Shown here: positions 27,101 through 33,708 of the stretch, one piece after another
Position numbering within the stretch: the stretch's first letter is position 1
Layout: each line of letters begins with the position of its first letter
NCBI RefSeq assembly: GCF_032884065.1
Contig: NC_088873.1
Coordinates: forward strand, 22,433,558-22,497,557
Length of the DNA stretch: 64,000 nt
DNA from: Artemia franciscana
Lineage: Eukaryota; Arthropoda; Branchiopoda; Anostraca; Artemiidae
Direction of reading: 5' to 3'
The notes under the pieces: model-generated
What the model saw: only the letters and a program-made list of their open reading frames with translations
Databases searched by the model: none
What the model was told of the DNA's origin: nothing
Made by a program: the position numbers and the translations under genes

Positions 27101-30100
27101 GATCTCAGATCTGTGTGTGGTTGAACTTGAGTGCACCTCCAACCCAGAAATGACCGCTCTAGGAGCTGCTCAGTTAGCTGCCCTTCAAACTGGTGAATAT
27201 TTGCCTTATTTTGTATTATAAGAATACAATTCATACGTGATTGTTCACAAAACTCTTTCTGCAGACTAATTACCGACGTGATGTCACCAAGAAATTCTCG
27301 GTGCCCCAAAATGATCCTAAATTCCCAAAAAGTTTTTAAGTCCAAAAACAAATAAAATAATTTAAGTTGCAGAAAAGCATAAATTTCATAAAATCAACTT
27401 GTGTGTCTGTCCGTCTGTCTTTGAAAATTCCATTTCTTGCACCTCCGAATTTTGAATAAACATTCTCTTTTGTTTCTGAAAGGTGATGTCAGCGGATGAT
27501 TTTACCTTGAGTATATAAGAAACCATTTTCAATGACTATGTATCATATAGAATATATATATGCTTATATAATGATAATCAAGTTGTGAAGTGTATCATAC
27601 TAAAAAATTTGGCCAGGAAAAATGCAGTGTTCTTAGACGAGAGGGTGTTAGATTTAAGGACATTTAATGGAAGGCGGTCAAAGAATTTCATCGATACGAA
27701 AGAATTTGCAAAAGCTGAATTATTTATTGTTGACCACAATGACCATGTTCAGTGTGATTTTTGCGCGGGTGGGATTGAAAACTCGGAAGAGGTTGATGTG
27801 CCTATAGATGAACATAGAAGACACAATTATACATATCCTTTTGTTCAAGGAGTTGATGTGAGAAACTTTCCAGTGAAAACTCCCGCTTTAACCGGTGGCT
27901 ATGACATTTGAGAGCAATAGATGGATCAAGAAGCTATAGTCAAAACTATTAATTATTTTTAGGACGTCGAGAATTGTTTAGCATGTTTCCAGGAATTTCA
28001 AGAATGGTGCGCTATCGGGTATTGCGTAATCATACATATTTTCAGTGAAACAAAACAGTATATCCTGTGACAACCCTCACATCTGGTCTTTTTCAATTCA
28101 GTATCGTTGTATTCTGATACAAATCACAGTTGTCTGCACTGATGATCAAAAGGATCAAAAGCAGACTAGACAGTGCTGACCAAGGGAGGTCGAAGATAAA
28201 GTGTATATTTTTTCATCAGGGTTGAAGATGGGGCATACACATACTTCAGAAAAGTAAGTAAGTTATAGATGGAACGTAGCCAGTTCCTGCCAAAAGGGGT
28301 TGCATAAATATCGTAAGCACTATTAATCAAAGGGATATGGAAATAGCGCCAGCAGTACTGAGCACTTGGGCCATGATATGGATCGCATGCACATTTGCCA
28401 AAGGAGTATTCGAGGAAAAACGCTAGCACTGTTGGTCTCAGAAGGTTGAATACAGCGACCCAAGCACAGTTTACCCAAGGAGGTCAGCGGAGCAATGTCA
28501 TTTAACATAGTGAAAAGTTTTCTACAAATACCTTTAGAAATCCATAGTCTTTTTCGAATATGTCCTTGATGAGGTTTCCCAATTAGCTTCTAAGCTAAAC
28601 AAGTATCGTTAGCACTTTTTCTTTCTAGAGCAGGAGAAGCATTGGATGAAGGTCCCCTGGGAGCCAATCTGTAAAAATTCAATAAATATAGGGTTTTAGG
28701 CATGACACCTCTGCTCTCTACTACATAATTGAACATGTACTTATAGTGACATCACGTTGGTAATTAGTCTGCAGCAAGAGTTTTGTGAACAAATACAAAA
28801 AGAATCTAGCTTTTGGAAGCTCTCGGGTATGAATGAAATCCCTTGACCACCTTCCATTAAACGTCCTTTGTCTAACATCCTCCTTTCTTCAAGAGCACTA
28901 CTTTCTTCTTATGACAGTAAAGGTCGGGAGCTATGCCTCCTGACCAAAGAAGCTCGGGGTATTTCTAAAAAGTTATGTCTGAATATCAAATTAGCTAGAT
29001 TATAAGGGTGTCTGTGCTTGTTAATTGTAAACGAAGCTATTATTCCTGCATAAAAAATATAAATTTATATATTCCTGTATAAAAAGAATATTAGATAGAT
29101 ATCTTAAAATAATATTTGAATTTCACCAAACAAGGAATTTACAGATTGTTTGTTACATATCTTAGGCTAATATTGTAATACAGAAGTTCAAAATCAAACC
29201 AAATTAATTGTATATCTCCAGGGTGTTGGTGTTTTCCGCCAGCATTGGTACTTAGCTATTTCTGAGACTTTTGGCTAGAAATCCAAGACTATGAACCAAC
29301 ATAGAATTCTAAAATCAAGCACAGTAAGTATATAACCCACAGATATTGTGAGAATTTCACAATATCTGTGGAAATTCTAAAATGGATTTGATTTCTTGAT
29401 TCTAAAATGAATTTGAATTGCGCTTGATTCTAAAAAGCACAGTAAGTATATAACCCACAGATATTGTGAGGATTTCATCAAAGTATGCGTAGCCCGAACT
29501 ACAGGTCTTCAACTACCTCAACACATGATACTGTTTTCTAAACAGTTCCCGACTTTCACCTTGGTTATTTTATTTCTATAGCAGATTTTCAATAAGTTTA
29601 TATCTTTTTTTATTGTTCATTGATAAATTTATTATTATATTAACCAAATTTATTATTTTAGGACATATTTTTGGGAAATCTAAGATACTAAGAGTTTACT
29701 AAATCTTACTTAAAATATTTTTATATAAATCAAAACGAGTGATTGGGCATTCTGATTGTTCAGTCAAATTTTGCGTAAAATTAAAATATGTGAGATTCTA
29801 AGCATCTTAAATCATCTAAGCAATACAAAATATTGCAAATATTCCAACATTTAGTCAACGAAAAAAATCTGTCAACCAAAAATGAGCGCATATCCGATGA
29901 CTCTTTAAAACGGCATTCAACAGTTCCGTTTCGAATCAAATAAGCCCCTTCTAAAGTTGATACGACCACCTTTTATAAAAAAAACTTATATGTTAATAAT
30001 GAGCAGCTTGCAGAACTCAAAGCCCTTGCCCCAGGGGCGGGGGGAGGTCTGTGAACCCTAGACGCATAGTTGTTTCACCATTGGGCTATTTTGAACAAAA

Positions 30101-30999
30101 TTGCTATCTCAAAATTTTGATGGGATACATTTGGTTAAAAGGATGTGGGGGGCTGATCACACTTCGACCACGTTTGGCTTTTAAAAGACAATTTACAATC
30201 GAAAGTGATGATTTTTCATCAGTTTGATGCTTGGATCGGTTTTGTGGTGGCTTTTTGAAACCCTGGGCCCATCTTGGTCACAAAATGGTTTTCAGCACCT
30301 GGTGATATAACATAAAATATTATATATAAACCTATATAACATTATAATATTAAACATAACATAAAATATTATAATATTATATAAAACAAATAAAATACAT
30401 AAAATAAAAAATATTATAAAAAAAAGGCACCGAGTGGTAAGTAATCATGAAACATATGTGTTTTAGACACCGTTGTCGTTCGTGGAATTCTCGCCCTTAC
30501 TGATCGTACTAACGGGGTTATTTTACCGTCTGTAGTCGATTCTAGATATACTAAATTTTTGTCCAGTGTACATTTCTGAAATATTAATACTGAATTTGCC
30601 ATATTCCTGTTGAGATCGTAATCAGATGTCGAAGGTCTTCTGCAATTGTCATGCTATCGATAGTGTATCTGACTGTTTTATAAAGGAGTTGCCAGTGATA
30701 CCTAAAAAAAAAAAAAAAAAAAAATCGAGGCACATACTTTTATCTTTAAATAGCAAAGATCAAAAATTAGAAAAAAAAAAGAAATTTCTGAAATGGTGTG
30801 TACAAACAAATTCTTACAGTTGTGCTGTACTTTGTCAATCCTTTTTATTTTTTTTCTAGGTTTTTGGACAGCAGAAGTGTGCGAGTCTCAAAGAAAAATC
30901 AATAGAATAATTAAGCCCCGGTTAGAAGAAAAAGAAAAATATATTAAGCAATTTAGATTATGGAAAACTTCTGTCGAGAGATTGTCTTCTTGGTACTAG
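2941..30999 (+). CDS. GK5: glycerol kinase 5-like FGGY-family kinase (3' nine exons, 5' partial)
   Basis: Nine exons (2941-3110, 4322-4411, 9269-9586, 14918-15044, 15599-15703, 20155-20249, 26384-26547, 27059-27192, 30860-30999) join in frame into about 446 residues plus stop. Order of landmarks: LGIATLRGSFTTW and FHNIITWKDLRA (FGGY_N), DTWLVYMLT, VSDQGASIYG (catalytic-loop Asp retained; the usual DQQ is DQG), LTLGTGTFLS (phosphate-binding turn), FIPAFSGLQAPF, GFIGLKP, and RVDGGVSQCDF (FGGY_C ATP-site DGG). It ends SVERLSSWY. The product should phosphorylate a polyol or sugar with ATP in the cytosol; the physiological substrate of GK5 is not settled. The ~80-100 N-terminal residues of the family are absent, so the first exon(s) lie outside the window. 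All junctions are GT/AG and phases match. Introns total about 27 kb and are full of repeats. Confidence 0.93.
3111..4321 (+). other. GK5-like intron (1.2 kb) with one array-type repeat copy
   Basis: Mostly AT-rich. Positions 3777-3870 match the monomer of the 60-62 kb array (a run like GACTCTTAAAAAGG-C and GACCACCCATTCCAT), so this is a dispersed single copy of that family. Confidence 0.5.
4322..4411 (+). CDS. GK5: GK5-like exon b
   Basis: Acceptor TTCTTGTAG, donor GTATTTGG; 30 codons, phase 0 at both ends. Encodes ALNVGSWVLHLLTRKNRFLG, the less conserved helical stretch before the RLLW segment in the next exon. Supported by exact phase fit and position. Confidence 0.85.
4412..4711 (+). other. 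GK5-like intron sequence, nothing recognised
   Basis: AT-rich sequence between exon b and the first hairpin repeat; no feature seen. Confidence 0.4.
4712..4990. repeat. long-hairpin repeat, copy A
   Basis: A fold-back element of about 280 bp. The left arm starts AACTGAAAGTA and runs to CTCTTTACGCT; the right arm starts AGCGTAAAGAGCGAGG and ends near CGCTCCTTACTTTAAG. The arms pair over about 100 bp around a ~50-bp centre. Non-coding; the same family recurs at 11212, 12497, 18906, 19462, 24694 and 34919. It may be a MITE-like or subterminal-hairpin part of a larger element. Confidence 0.75.
4991..5819 (+). other. GK5-like intron sequence, nothing recognised
   Basis: AT-rich. An 88-codon open frame at 5237-5503 has no recognisable similarity and no splice-consistent role, so I do not call it. 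Confidence 0.4.
5820..6410 (+). mobile_element. LINE ORF2 C-terminal fragment with zinc-knuckle remnant
   Basis: Frame shifts aside, the plus strand reads as the C-terminal region of a non-LTR retrotransposon ORF2: NRLAKVAYNEMLKSSKKVTW, DQKIQVWLTGFGKSWTLRL, LNLPRRALKCGLLVQANCVL and LHSRHW. It ends RCPSQLFGEFGDDLEHFLSN, which resembles the CPxC...HxxxxC knuckle with the second Cys lost. Stops near 6016 and 6171 show decay. No RT domain is present upstream. Confidence 0.7.
6411..9268 (+). other. GK5-like intron sequence with weak repeats
   Basis: No gene seen. A short imperfect inverted repeat (TTTGAAAATTACCTTCCCC near 7367 against GGGGGTAATTTTTGTATC near 7447) surrounds an AT-rich centre. A weak, degenerate match to the hairpin family lies about 8470-8600. 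Ends in the acceptor of exon c. Confidence 0.4.
9269..9586 (+). CDS. GK5: GK5-like exon c
   Basis: Acceptor TTTTCAG, donor GTAGTATT; 106 codons, phase 0/0. Encodes RLLWAIKNIPQLSKAIEEED, FGCVDTWLVYML, TDISNISGTAIYDPY and FGAMIPIASL, a very close match to the GK5 family core of FGGY_N. Largest exon of the set. Confidence 0.93.
9640..10290 (+). repeat. degenerate partial copy of the composite repeat
   Basis: Shares ordered blocks with the 11605 and 18021 copies: GAGAAAATTTGCCTGA, CGTATCAGAGAATCCTT, GGTTTCAAGCTCC, GCATGTTTATTTG followed by a T-run and TTTTCCCAGGG, and TTTTTAAGTGACC. The hairpin end is absent or unrecognisable. Confidence 0.6.
10291..11211 (+). other. GK5-like intron sequence, nothing recognised
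   Basis: AT-rich with short G-rich patches at about 10500-10620; no ORF, RNA or repeat recognised. Confidence 0.4.
11212..11500. repeat. long-hairpin repeat, degenerate copy
   Basis: Recognisable ends AAATGAAAGCAAGGAACA and AAACTTGCTCCTTACTTTC and the central block GTTGAGAAGGGGCAGTCCCC, but arm pairing is largely lost. An old member of the family. Confidence 0.6.
11605..12796 (+). repeat. composite repeat, copy 1 (about 1.2 kb, ends in hairpin)
   Basis: Starts ATCAAATAGTTCGTGGTAAC, which contains a 7-bp stem AGTTCGT/ACGAACT with loop GGTA. It continues through a conserved body (GATCGTATTGACCCAGTGG, AAAAAAATTGGAGGGCA, G-rich stretch 12300-12420) and closes with a long hairpin (12497-12796) with arms CAAGTTTTCTCAACTG and CAGTTGAGAAAACTTG at its extremities. 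A second copy at 18021-19165 has the same order. An open frame at 11917-12105 is incidental. Non-autonomous; class unknown. Confidence 0.75.
12497..12796. repeat. long-hairpin repeat, copy B (3' end of composite copy 1)
   Basis: Outermost 16 bp are a perfect inverted repeat (12497-12512 with 12781-12796). The inner arms contain CTCTCAACACATCGCTCC and GAGCGAGGTGTTGAAGAGG. Here both arms carry A/T at a site where other copies have G/C, that is, the change is shared by both arms. Confidence 0.75.
12797..14917 (+). other. GK5-like intron sequence, nothing recognised
   Basis: AT-rich; overlapping open frames on both strands at 13222-13495 have no recognisable similarity. No RNA gene or structured repeat seen. 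Confidence 0.4.
14918..15044 (+). CDS. GK5: GK5-like exon d
   Basis: Acceptor ATCCTAG, donor GTATATTG; 42 codons plus one base. Encodes VSDQGASIYGCGCSSKGTVR and LTLGTGTFLSYNT. It holds the catalytic Asp loop and the GTGTF nucleotide-binding turn. Confidence 0.92.
15045..15598 (+). other. GK5-like intron (554 bp)
   Basis: No internal feature recognised. A 68-codon minus-strand frame at 15064-15270 has no similarity. Confidence 0.5.
15599..15703 (+). CDS. GK5: GK5-like exon e
   Basis: Acceptor TTTTTTAG, donor GTAAGGAG. Phase-1 start completes Gly; encodes GLYPTVAYQESEKKVFVAEG and SSTDTGPILDWCKCL, matching the GFYPLIGW and AESNAGDTGTAIKW region of human GK5. Confidence 0.9.
16140..17640 (+). 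mobile_element. DIRS-like (tyrosine-recombinase) retrotransposon relic: RNase H to recombinase
   Basis: Plus-strand frames show, in order: RNase H (about 16150-16440) with LHINCLKVRAV and VVTDNSAVVTYINKEGGT, including the catalytic TDN. Then a linker with LPMEWSLNESIFKTL and PKVDLFTIRLN, the motif DIRS elements carry after RNase H. Then a tyrosine recombinase (16982-17434 and beyond) with LTLKMVFITVIAPDRRRIEI (first catalytic Arg region), EARDTRSMVAS and the C-terminal DIMSAADWSSESTLRRH near 17505-17560. At least three frame changes and several stops make it defective. The RT, gag and methylase-like parts are missing. This order is diagnostic of DIRS-like elements, which integrate through a tyrosine recombinase and not an integrase. 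Confidence 0.85.
17641..18020 (+). other. probable 3' flank or terminal region of the DIRS-like relic
   Basis: Contains two related blocks (about 17700-17745 and 17958-18008), each with AAAGCTTTTGTT, a TGTACCAAT/TGTACAATT variant and TGTGAGTTAA. DIRS-like elements have split, non-LTR terminal repeats, so these might be remnants. This is inference. Confidence 0.35.
18021..19165 (+). repeat. composite repeat, copy 2 (ends in hairpin)
   Basis: Same start (ATCAAATAGTTCGTGGTAAC), body and hairpin end as the copy at 11605-12796, with indels. The body includes CATCAGATTCAGCGTATCAG, GGCGATCGTATCGACCCAG and AAAAAAATTGGAGGGCACC. The hairpin lies at 18906-19165. Open frames within (18498-18686 and others) are incidental. 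It sits immediately 3' of the DIRS-like relic. Confidence 0.75.
18906..19165. repeat. long-hairpin repeat, copy C
   Basis: Left arm AACTGAAAGTAAGGAG to CCTCGCTCTTTACGCTAAAG; right arm CTTTAGTGTAAAGAGCGAGG to TTCATATACGTAATAA; loop about 70 bp. The outer part of the right arm is truncated. Confidence 0.7.
19166..19461 (+). repeat. partial body of the composite repeat
   Basis: Contains CCAAGTTCTAGTTGCCTTTT, AAAATCGGAGGGTAACC and ATTATTCATCTGCGGAGAGCC. The last block is shared with 34850-34880, so it is a fragment of the same repeat family joined to hairpin copy D. Confidence 0.55.
19462..19717. repeat. long-hairpin repeat, copy D (near-perfect palindrome)
   Basis: Arms 19462-19570 and about 19610-19717 pair almost completely, with only a few mismatches or single-base indels, around a ~40-bp centre. 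Both arms carry changes not seen in other copies, such as CGCCCCGCTC/GAGCGGGGCG, CTTCCTCATCAACG/CGTTGATGAGGAAG and AACGGGA in place of AACTGAA. Confidence 0.85.
20155..20249 (+). CDS. GK5: GK5-like exon f
   Basis: Acceptor CATTTTTTAG, donor GTTTCT. Encodes GLFDDYKEITTIIQSVEDSD and GVFFIPAFSGLQ, the family segment before the APxxDP motif. Read-through into the intron makes a longer open frame (to 20378) that is not the real end. Confidence 0.92.
20250..20639 (+). other. GK5-like intron sequence, nothing recognised
   Basis: Begins at the exon f donor. No RNA gene or repeat recognised. Confidence 0.4.
20640..21890. repeat. tandem composite repeat with G-rich blocks
   Basis: Blocks recur in order: TTAAATTAGAAATAG at about 20663, 21362 and 21616; TTAATTCG...AATTAGAAAA at 20722, 21024 and 21673; GAAACTTGGTGGGAA at about 20926, 21200 and 21868. 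Spacings are about 280-690 bp. Short G-runs (8-12) lie between blocks. No coding sense; open frames across it change with each unit. A tRNA-Pro-like unit interrupts it at 21456-21526. Confidence 0.75.
21456..21526 (+). tRNA. tRNA-Pro(AGG)-like sequence, probable pseudogene or SINE head
   Basis: Closely follows eukaryotic tRNA-Pro: D-arm TGGTCTAGGGGTATGAT (A box), anticodon stem-loop CGCTTAGGGTGCG with anticodon AGG at 21487-21489, and T-arm GGTTTGAATCCCGGA (B box). The acceptor stem is damaged: the 5' side GGCTTCT lacks a base and does not pair with 3' GACCACCCC, and the T-stem has a mismatch. No T-run terminator follows. It lies inside the tandem repeat, so a tRNA-derived SINE head or pseudogene is more likely than a working tRNA. 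Confidence 0.6.
22000..22410. repeat. three degenerate tandem units of about 150 bp
   Basis: The block CCATCATCTGCAAGT...ATGGCACTAAAA...TCTCAAG occurs at about 22048, 22201 (CCACCATCTGCAAGTTTC) and 22343 (ACCATCCGTAAGTGCG), spaced about 153 and 142 bp. It is preceded each time by a GCTATTGCTCAT or similar block. Non-coding. Confidence 0.65.
22560..22631 (+). repeat. degenerate tRNA-like sequence
   Basis: A-box-like TTCAGTTAGTAGAGCG and B-box-like CATTCAACTCC are spaced as in a tRNA and followed by GGGCATTTTTTTTT, a possible pol III stop. Acceptor and anticodon stems pair poorly, so a tRNA pseudogene or SINE head. Confidence 0.35.
22700..23570. repeat. two related blocks about 720 bp apart
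   Basis: About 22706-22850 and 23425-23560 share GAAAACCYTRAAAATCT, ATAGTTACTTCTAGAA and CAATCGATGCRC/AAACCGATGCGC blocks. A diverged duplication or two copies of one repeat. No coding content seen. Confidence 0.45.
23571..24693 (+). other. GK5-like intron sequence, nothing recognised
   Basis: A 75-codon frame at 23527-23754 reads through mixed sequence without similarity. No RNA or repeat recognised. Confidence 0.35.
24694..24776. repeat. single arm of the long-hairpin repeat
   Basis: GAACAATTTTCATTCGTTGTAAGTTCC and CTTCGCTCTTTACTTCCCTTAGGAAAACTT correspond to the right arm of copy A or D. The left arm is missing. Confidence 0.45.
24777..26383 (+). other. GK5-like intron sequence, nothing recognised
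   Basis: AT-rich with a C-run at about 25282. No feature supported. Confidence 0.4.
26384..26547 (+). CDS. GK5: GK5-like exon g
   Basis: Acceptor TTGTTTAAAG, donor GTAATATT. Encodes APFHDDTAACGFIGLKPTTT and KAHMLRAVVESFAFRVFQL, the FGGY C-domain start (family APYWDP...GxxxGL pattern). Ends phase 2. Confidence 0.92.
26548..27058 (+). other. GK5-like intron (511 bp)
   Basis: No internal feature recognised. Ends in a clear polypyrimidine tract and AG. Confidence 0.5.
27059..27192 (+). CDS. GK5: GK5-like exon h
   Basis: Acceptor TTCATTTTAG, donor GTGAATAT. Encodes RVDGGVSQCDFLLQLISDL (the DGG adenine/phosphate site) and MTALGAAQLAALQTG (FGGY_C GA-rich helix). The TIR-bounded element at 27241 begins only 49 bp after the donor. 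Confidence 0.92.
27585..27911 (+). CDS. unrecognised ORF inside the TIR-bounded element
   Basis: 108 codons from ATG at 27585 to TGA. Protein-like, charged composition with LDLRTFNGRRSKNFIDTKEF, a CDFC pair (QCDFCAGGIENSEEVDVP) and HNYTYPFVQGVDVRNFPV. No family recognised. The CxxC pair alone does not make a zinc finger. It could be a fragment of a transposase or a captured host segment. The frame ends shortly before another protein-like stretch in a different frame, so the original ORF may be frameshifted. Confidence 0.4.
   Translation: MKCIILKNLARKNAVFLDERVLDLRTFNGRRSKNFIDTKEFAKAELFIVDHNDHVQCDFCAGGIENSEEVDVPIDEHRRHNYTYPFVQGVDVRNFPVKTPALTGGYDI
28166..28508 (-). pseudogene. unrecognised coding-like minus-strand segment inside the TIR element
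   Basis: Two overlapping frames give PLTSLGKLCLGRCIQPSE and RPTVLAFFLEYSFGKCACD, then DPYHGPSAQYCWRYFHIPL. They run on in one frame or the other as if a single-base shift had split one protein. The first motif faintly recalls a SOCS-box-like LxxLC pattern, but I do not claim it. Possibly a remnant of a captured gene. Confidence 0.3.
29310..29480 (+). repeat. short direct duplication with hairpin
   Basis: A ~40-bp block (AGCACAGTAAGTATATAACC, then CACAGATATTGTGA) occurs at about 29319 and again at about 29439. The first copy continues into a perfect 15-bp inverted repeat: 29337-29351 pairs with 29357-29371 around loop GAATT. Confidence 0.7.
29990..30290 (+). repeat. dispersed copy of the 60-62 kb array monomer
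   Basis: Contains AAAGCCCTTGCCCCAGGG, ATTTTGAACAAAATTGC and ATCTCAAAATTTTGATGGGA in the same order as the monomers of the right-hand array, with a G-run in the same relative place. Confidence 0.65.
30300..30430. repeat. AT-rich low-complexity block
   Basis: Interleaved ATAAAATATTATA units forming near-palindromic AT sequence. Confidence 0.6.
30860..30999 (+). CDS. GK5: GK5-like terminal coding exon
   Basis: Acceptor TTTTTTTCTAG; encodes GFWTAEVCESQRKINRIIKP and ends VERLSSWY then TAG at 30997-30999. The family ends with GFWT... and a final MNWY-type motif, so the stop is in the expected place. Confidence 0.92.
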
Positions 31000-31186
31000 T
31001 ATTTTTATGGTTGGATGACAAGCTTTACTTCTTTAATGTTTCATTTTCTAATATATATTTCTCAGACAAAAGGTGGTGCTAATAATTCCTTCTATAGGTA
31101 GTCTTAATTATTTGCTCATATAAAATTTTTGCATATCATGATTGCTTGGAAGGCAAAAAATATAAACAGTAAAAAATTGGTAATGC

Positions 31187-31192
31187 AATAAA
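31187..31192 (+). promoter_or_regulatory. candidate polyadenylation signal of GK5-like gene
   Basis: AATAAA 188 bp after the stop codon, in an AT-rich 3' UTR. It is the first canonical hexamer I noticed downstream of the gene. Confidence 0.5.
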
Positions 31193-31911
31193 ATTTCAGC
31201 TTGTTCTTGTATTACCAAGGACAGTAAAATTGAAATTTGACTTTTGACGTTTTGGTTAAGTTAAAACTTTCACAGCCACCTGTATTTAAAAAATTAGGAA
31301 AACTCGGGAACTTATTTTTTAATGAAAAAAGTCTCCATTTGCCGTCATGCAGACTCGGTACTTAGCGGGCGCCAAGGTTGAAAATAAGGAACACGAGTGA
31401 AAAATCAGCAGAAAATAAGCTAAAAAAAAATGAATCATCATAGAGCTCTAGAAAGTGTAGCTATCCTGATTGCTGAAGCAAAAGACAAACAGTCCCATTA
31501 AAAGGTAGTAAACTGGGTAAAAAACTAGTGATTGAACGAGTAAAATTACGTAAGAATATAACCTTAACATCTTGTTACCCGCGGAGAACTTTAAAGTTCA
31601 AGGTTCTTTTATTATAACCAATATATACAAAATATTAGGTAACTCAAGGCTGAGAGCATAGCTCGAATGCAATTGAGCTACCTTTAAGAAAAACTAAATA
31701 TGCACAAAAATTAAAAATAAATACTTCTCTTAACCAATCTTGGCAGAAATAAATAAAAAACAAATCCCGTGCCGTACGATACCAAAATTTATAACTTAAA
31801 ACCAAGTGAGTCATAAGACATCTGGAGGCCTCATGGGCGAACCCCGGAGACCAACCCAATACTTAAAAAAATAATAAACATCCTTAAAAGAAAAAAAAAC
31901 ATTTTTTCATA

Positions 31912-33708
31912 TTATTTAGATTTATAACTTTCAATCAGCCCTCTTTTCAACTTCCGTCTTATAGCATCTATGCTTACATTCAAATCAATCTCATTTTTCA
32001 ATCTTTCCCAATGTAGAGGAATCAAATACCTCAGGCAAAAACGCGACATCTCTGTAACTACCTTAGGAGTCCGCAGATTATATTTACCACGGGTTTCAAC
32101 TTGTGAAGATGAAGGAGAAGAAATAAGACCCATCGATGAAAAATATCTGGGGAGCTTTTCTCGTTCAAGCTTAATCTTAAACATAACACTTAAAAATTGG
32201 ATACTTTGCCGAACAGGAAGAATATTTTGAAGTGAAAAAAGGATCTCTGTTGTGGATTTTAAGGGGAAGTTTGATGGCGATGGCAGAAAAGGTTTAAGGA
32301 TACGAACTGCTTTATTTTGGATAATCTGTAAAGGGGTAACATTACTTTTAAAAGTGTCCAAAAAAATAATAGATGCATAATCAAAATGGGATTGCACAAG
32401 GGAAATGTAAAGGGATTTAAGAGCGCAATATGGAAGAAGGTTTTTCAGTCTGCACATTATACCAACTCCACGGGCAGACTTTGCTCTAACCTGATTAATT
32501 TGCTCTTTCCATGACAAATTCTCATCAAACACAACTCCCAAATATCTTATCGATACAACCCTTTCAATAACAGACTCAGGTTCATTCGCAGAAAGGGAAA
32601 CTGATTCTATATCTGGAAACTTGTGACCCGTTCTGCTGTAAACAATAAACTTCGTCTTCTTTCTGTTCAGAAGTAGTCTATTATCAGAGAGCCAAGTAGA
32701 CAATCTATCGTATGTGGATGTTAAATTGACCACTAGCTCTTCACGAGATTTACCAGAAACGGTTACTGCAGTGTCGTCAGCAAACTGAGTGTCTATAGAA
32801 GAAACTCCAGTGGCTGAACACAAATCATTAATGTAAACTAGGAAAAGCAGAGGTCCTAATATGGATCCCTGGGGAACACCAACCTTATCTGACTGCTGTA
32901 AAGAATCAGATCTAACATCATTATATATAAGTATCTGCTGCCTCCCATGAAGATACGATTCAAGTAACCTAAGGCAATTACCACGAATACCAGCATTCGA
33001 AAGCTTATACAAAAGAATTTGATGAGAAATGGAATCAAAAGCTTTCTGTATGTCTAAAAATATAGTTGCAGGCGTTTCGCCACGGTCAAGACAATCACTA
33101 ATATGTTGGACAATAATAGCCATAGGATGATCAGTGCAGTACTCTTTTCTAAATCCAAACTGAAGTTTAGAAATGTAATCACATTTCTCAAAAAAAGAAT
33201 AAATTCTGTTATAAAGTGCTCGCTCTACAACCTTCGAAAAAGCAGAGAGTATCGATATAGGACGATAATTAGCAGGAAGCCTCGGGTCATCACCTTTATG
33301 TAGGGCCACAATTCTTGCTGATTTAAATGCTGAAGGATAGACACCAGTTACAAATATAAGATTAATAATGTGGCATAACACCGGTGATATAACTGGGAAT
33401 ATTTCTTTGACCAAATTAGTCGAAGATCCATCAAGGGCTTCAGATGAACCATTCTTCATTTTAGATATGATGTGTTTTAGTTCAATTTGGGAAAGGAACA
33501 TGCTTTTATCAGAGGGAGGGGGCATGTGATCTTTAAATAAATCATTATTATTATTATTTGGAGAAACATGAGATGCATTAGCTGTTTTCTCACCGATGCT
33601 TACAAAATGAGCATTGAGCAAGTTCACTATTTCCTGCTCGTCGGAAGAAAAAGTACCATCACCACGTAACATTTCATTCGGAAATGAAGATTTCTGAGAC
33701 CTTCCCAA
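31912..33708 (-). CDS. LINE reverse transcriptase (3' part of ORF2)
   Basis: 598 codons from an ATG at 33708, but the same frame is open from about 33880 (KAKARYFEKSFVEARGDQRH), so this start is arbitrary. RT motifs in order: ARIVALHKGDDPRLPANYRP (motif 1), FLDIQKAFDSISHQ (motif 3, catalytic Asp), GVPQGSILGPLLFLVYINDL (motif 4), TQFADDTAV (motif 5, catalytic ADD), KTKFIVYS and VSIRYLGVVFDENLSWKEQI (thumb). The C-terminal region lacks RNase H. The frame is intact to the stop. It makes cDNA at the nicked target in the nucleus. Confidence 0.92.
   Translation of the reverse strand: MGRSQKSSFPNEMLRGDGTFSSDEQEIVNLLNAHFVSIGEKTANASHVSPNNNNNDLFKDHMPPPSDKSMFLSQIELKHIISKMKNGSSEALDGSSTNLVKEIFPVISPVLCHIINLIFVTGVYPSAFKSARIVALHKGDDPRLPANYRPISILSAFSKVVERALYNRIYSFFEKCDYISKLQFGFRKEYCTDHPMAIIVQHISDCLDRGETPATIFLDIQKAFDSISHQILLYKLSNAGIRGNCLRLLESYLHGRQQILIYNDVRSDSLQQSDKVGVPQGSILGPLLFLVYINDLCSATGVSSIDTQFADDTAVTVSGKSREELVVNLTSTYDRLSTWLSDNRLLLNRKKTKFIVYSRTGHKFPDIESVSLSANEPESVIERVVSIRYLGVVFDENLSWKEQINQVRAKSARGVGIMCRLKNLLPYCALKSLYISLVQSHFDYASIIFLDTFKSNVTPLQIIQNKAVRILKPFLPSPSNFPLKSTTEILFSLQNILPVRQSIQFLSVMFKIKLEREKLPRYFSSMGLISSPSSSQVETRGKYNLRTPKVVTEMSRFCLRYLIPLHWERLKNEIDLNVSIDAIRRKLKRGLIESYKSK

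Larger units (their letters stand above)
27241..28792. mobile_element. 1.55-kb element with 47-bp terminal inverted repeats
   Basis: Positions 27241-27287 and 28746-28792 are inverted copies over 47 bp with two mismatches (outer end TTGTTCACAAAACTC, inner end GTGATGTCAC). Matching stops sharply at both sides. The interior has an unrecognised 108-codon plus-strand ORF (27585-27911), a further protein-like stretch after 27961 (ELFSMFPGISRMVRYRVL) and minus-strand frames at 28166-28508. I see no convincing target-site duplication. Most likely a DNA transposon of unknown superfamily, possibly non-autonomous. It lies within the last intron of the GK5-like gene, 49 bp from the splice donor. Confidence 0.65.

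Noticed and set aside
28400..28508. SOCS-box-like motif in the TIR element
   Set aside because: Only a few residues fit the pattern; not enough to name a domain.
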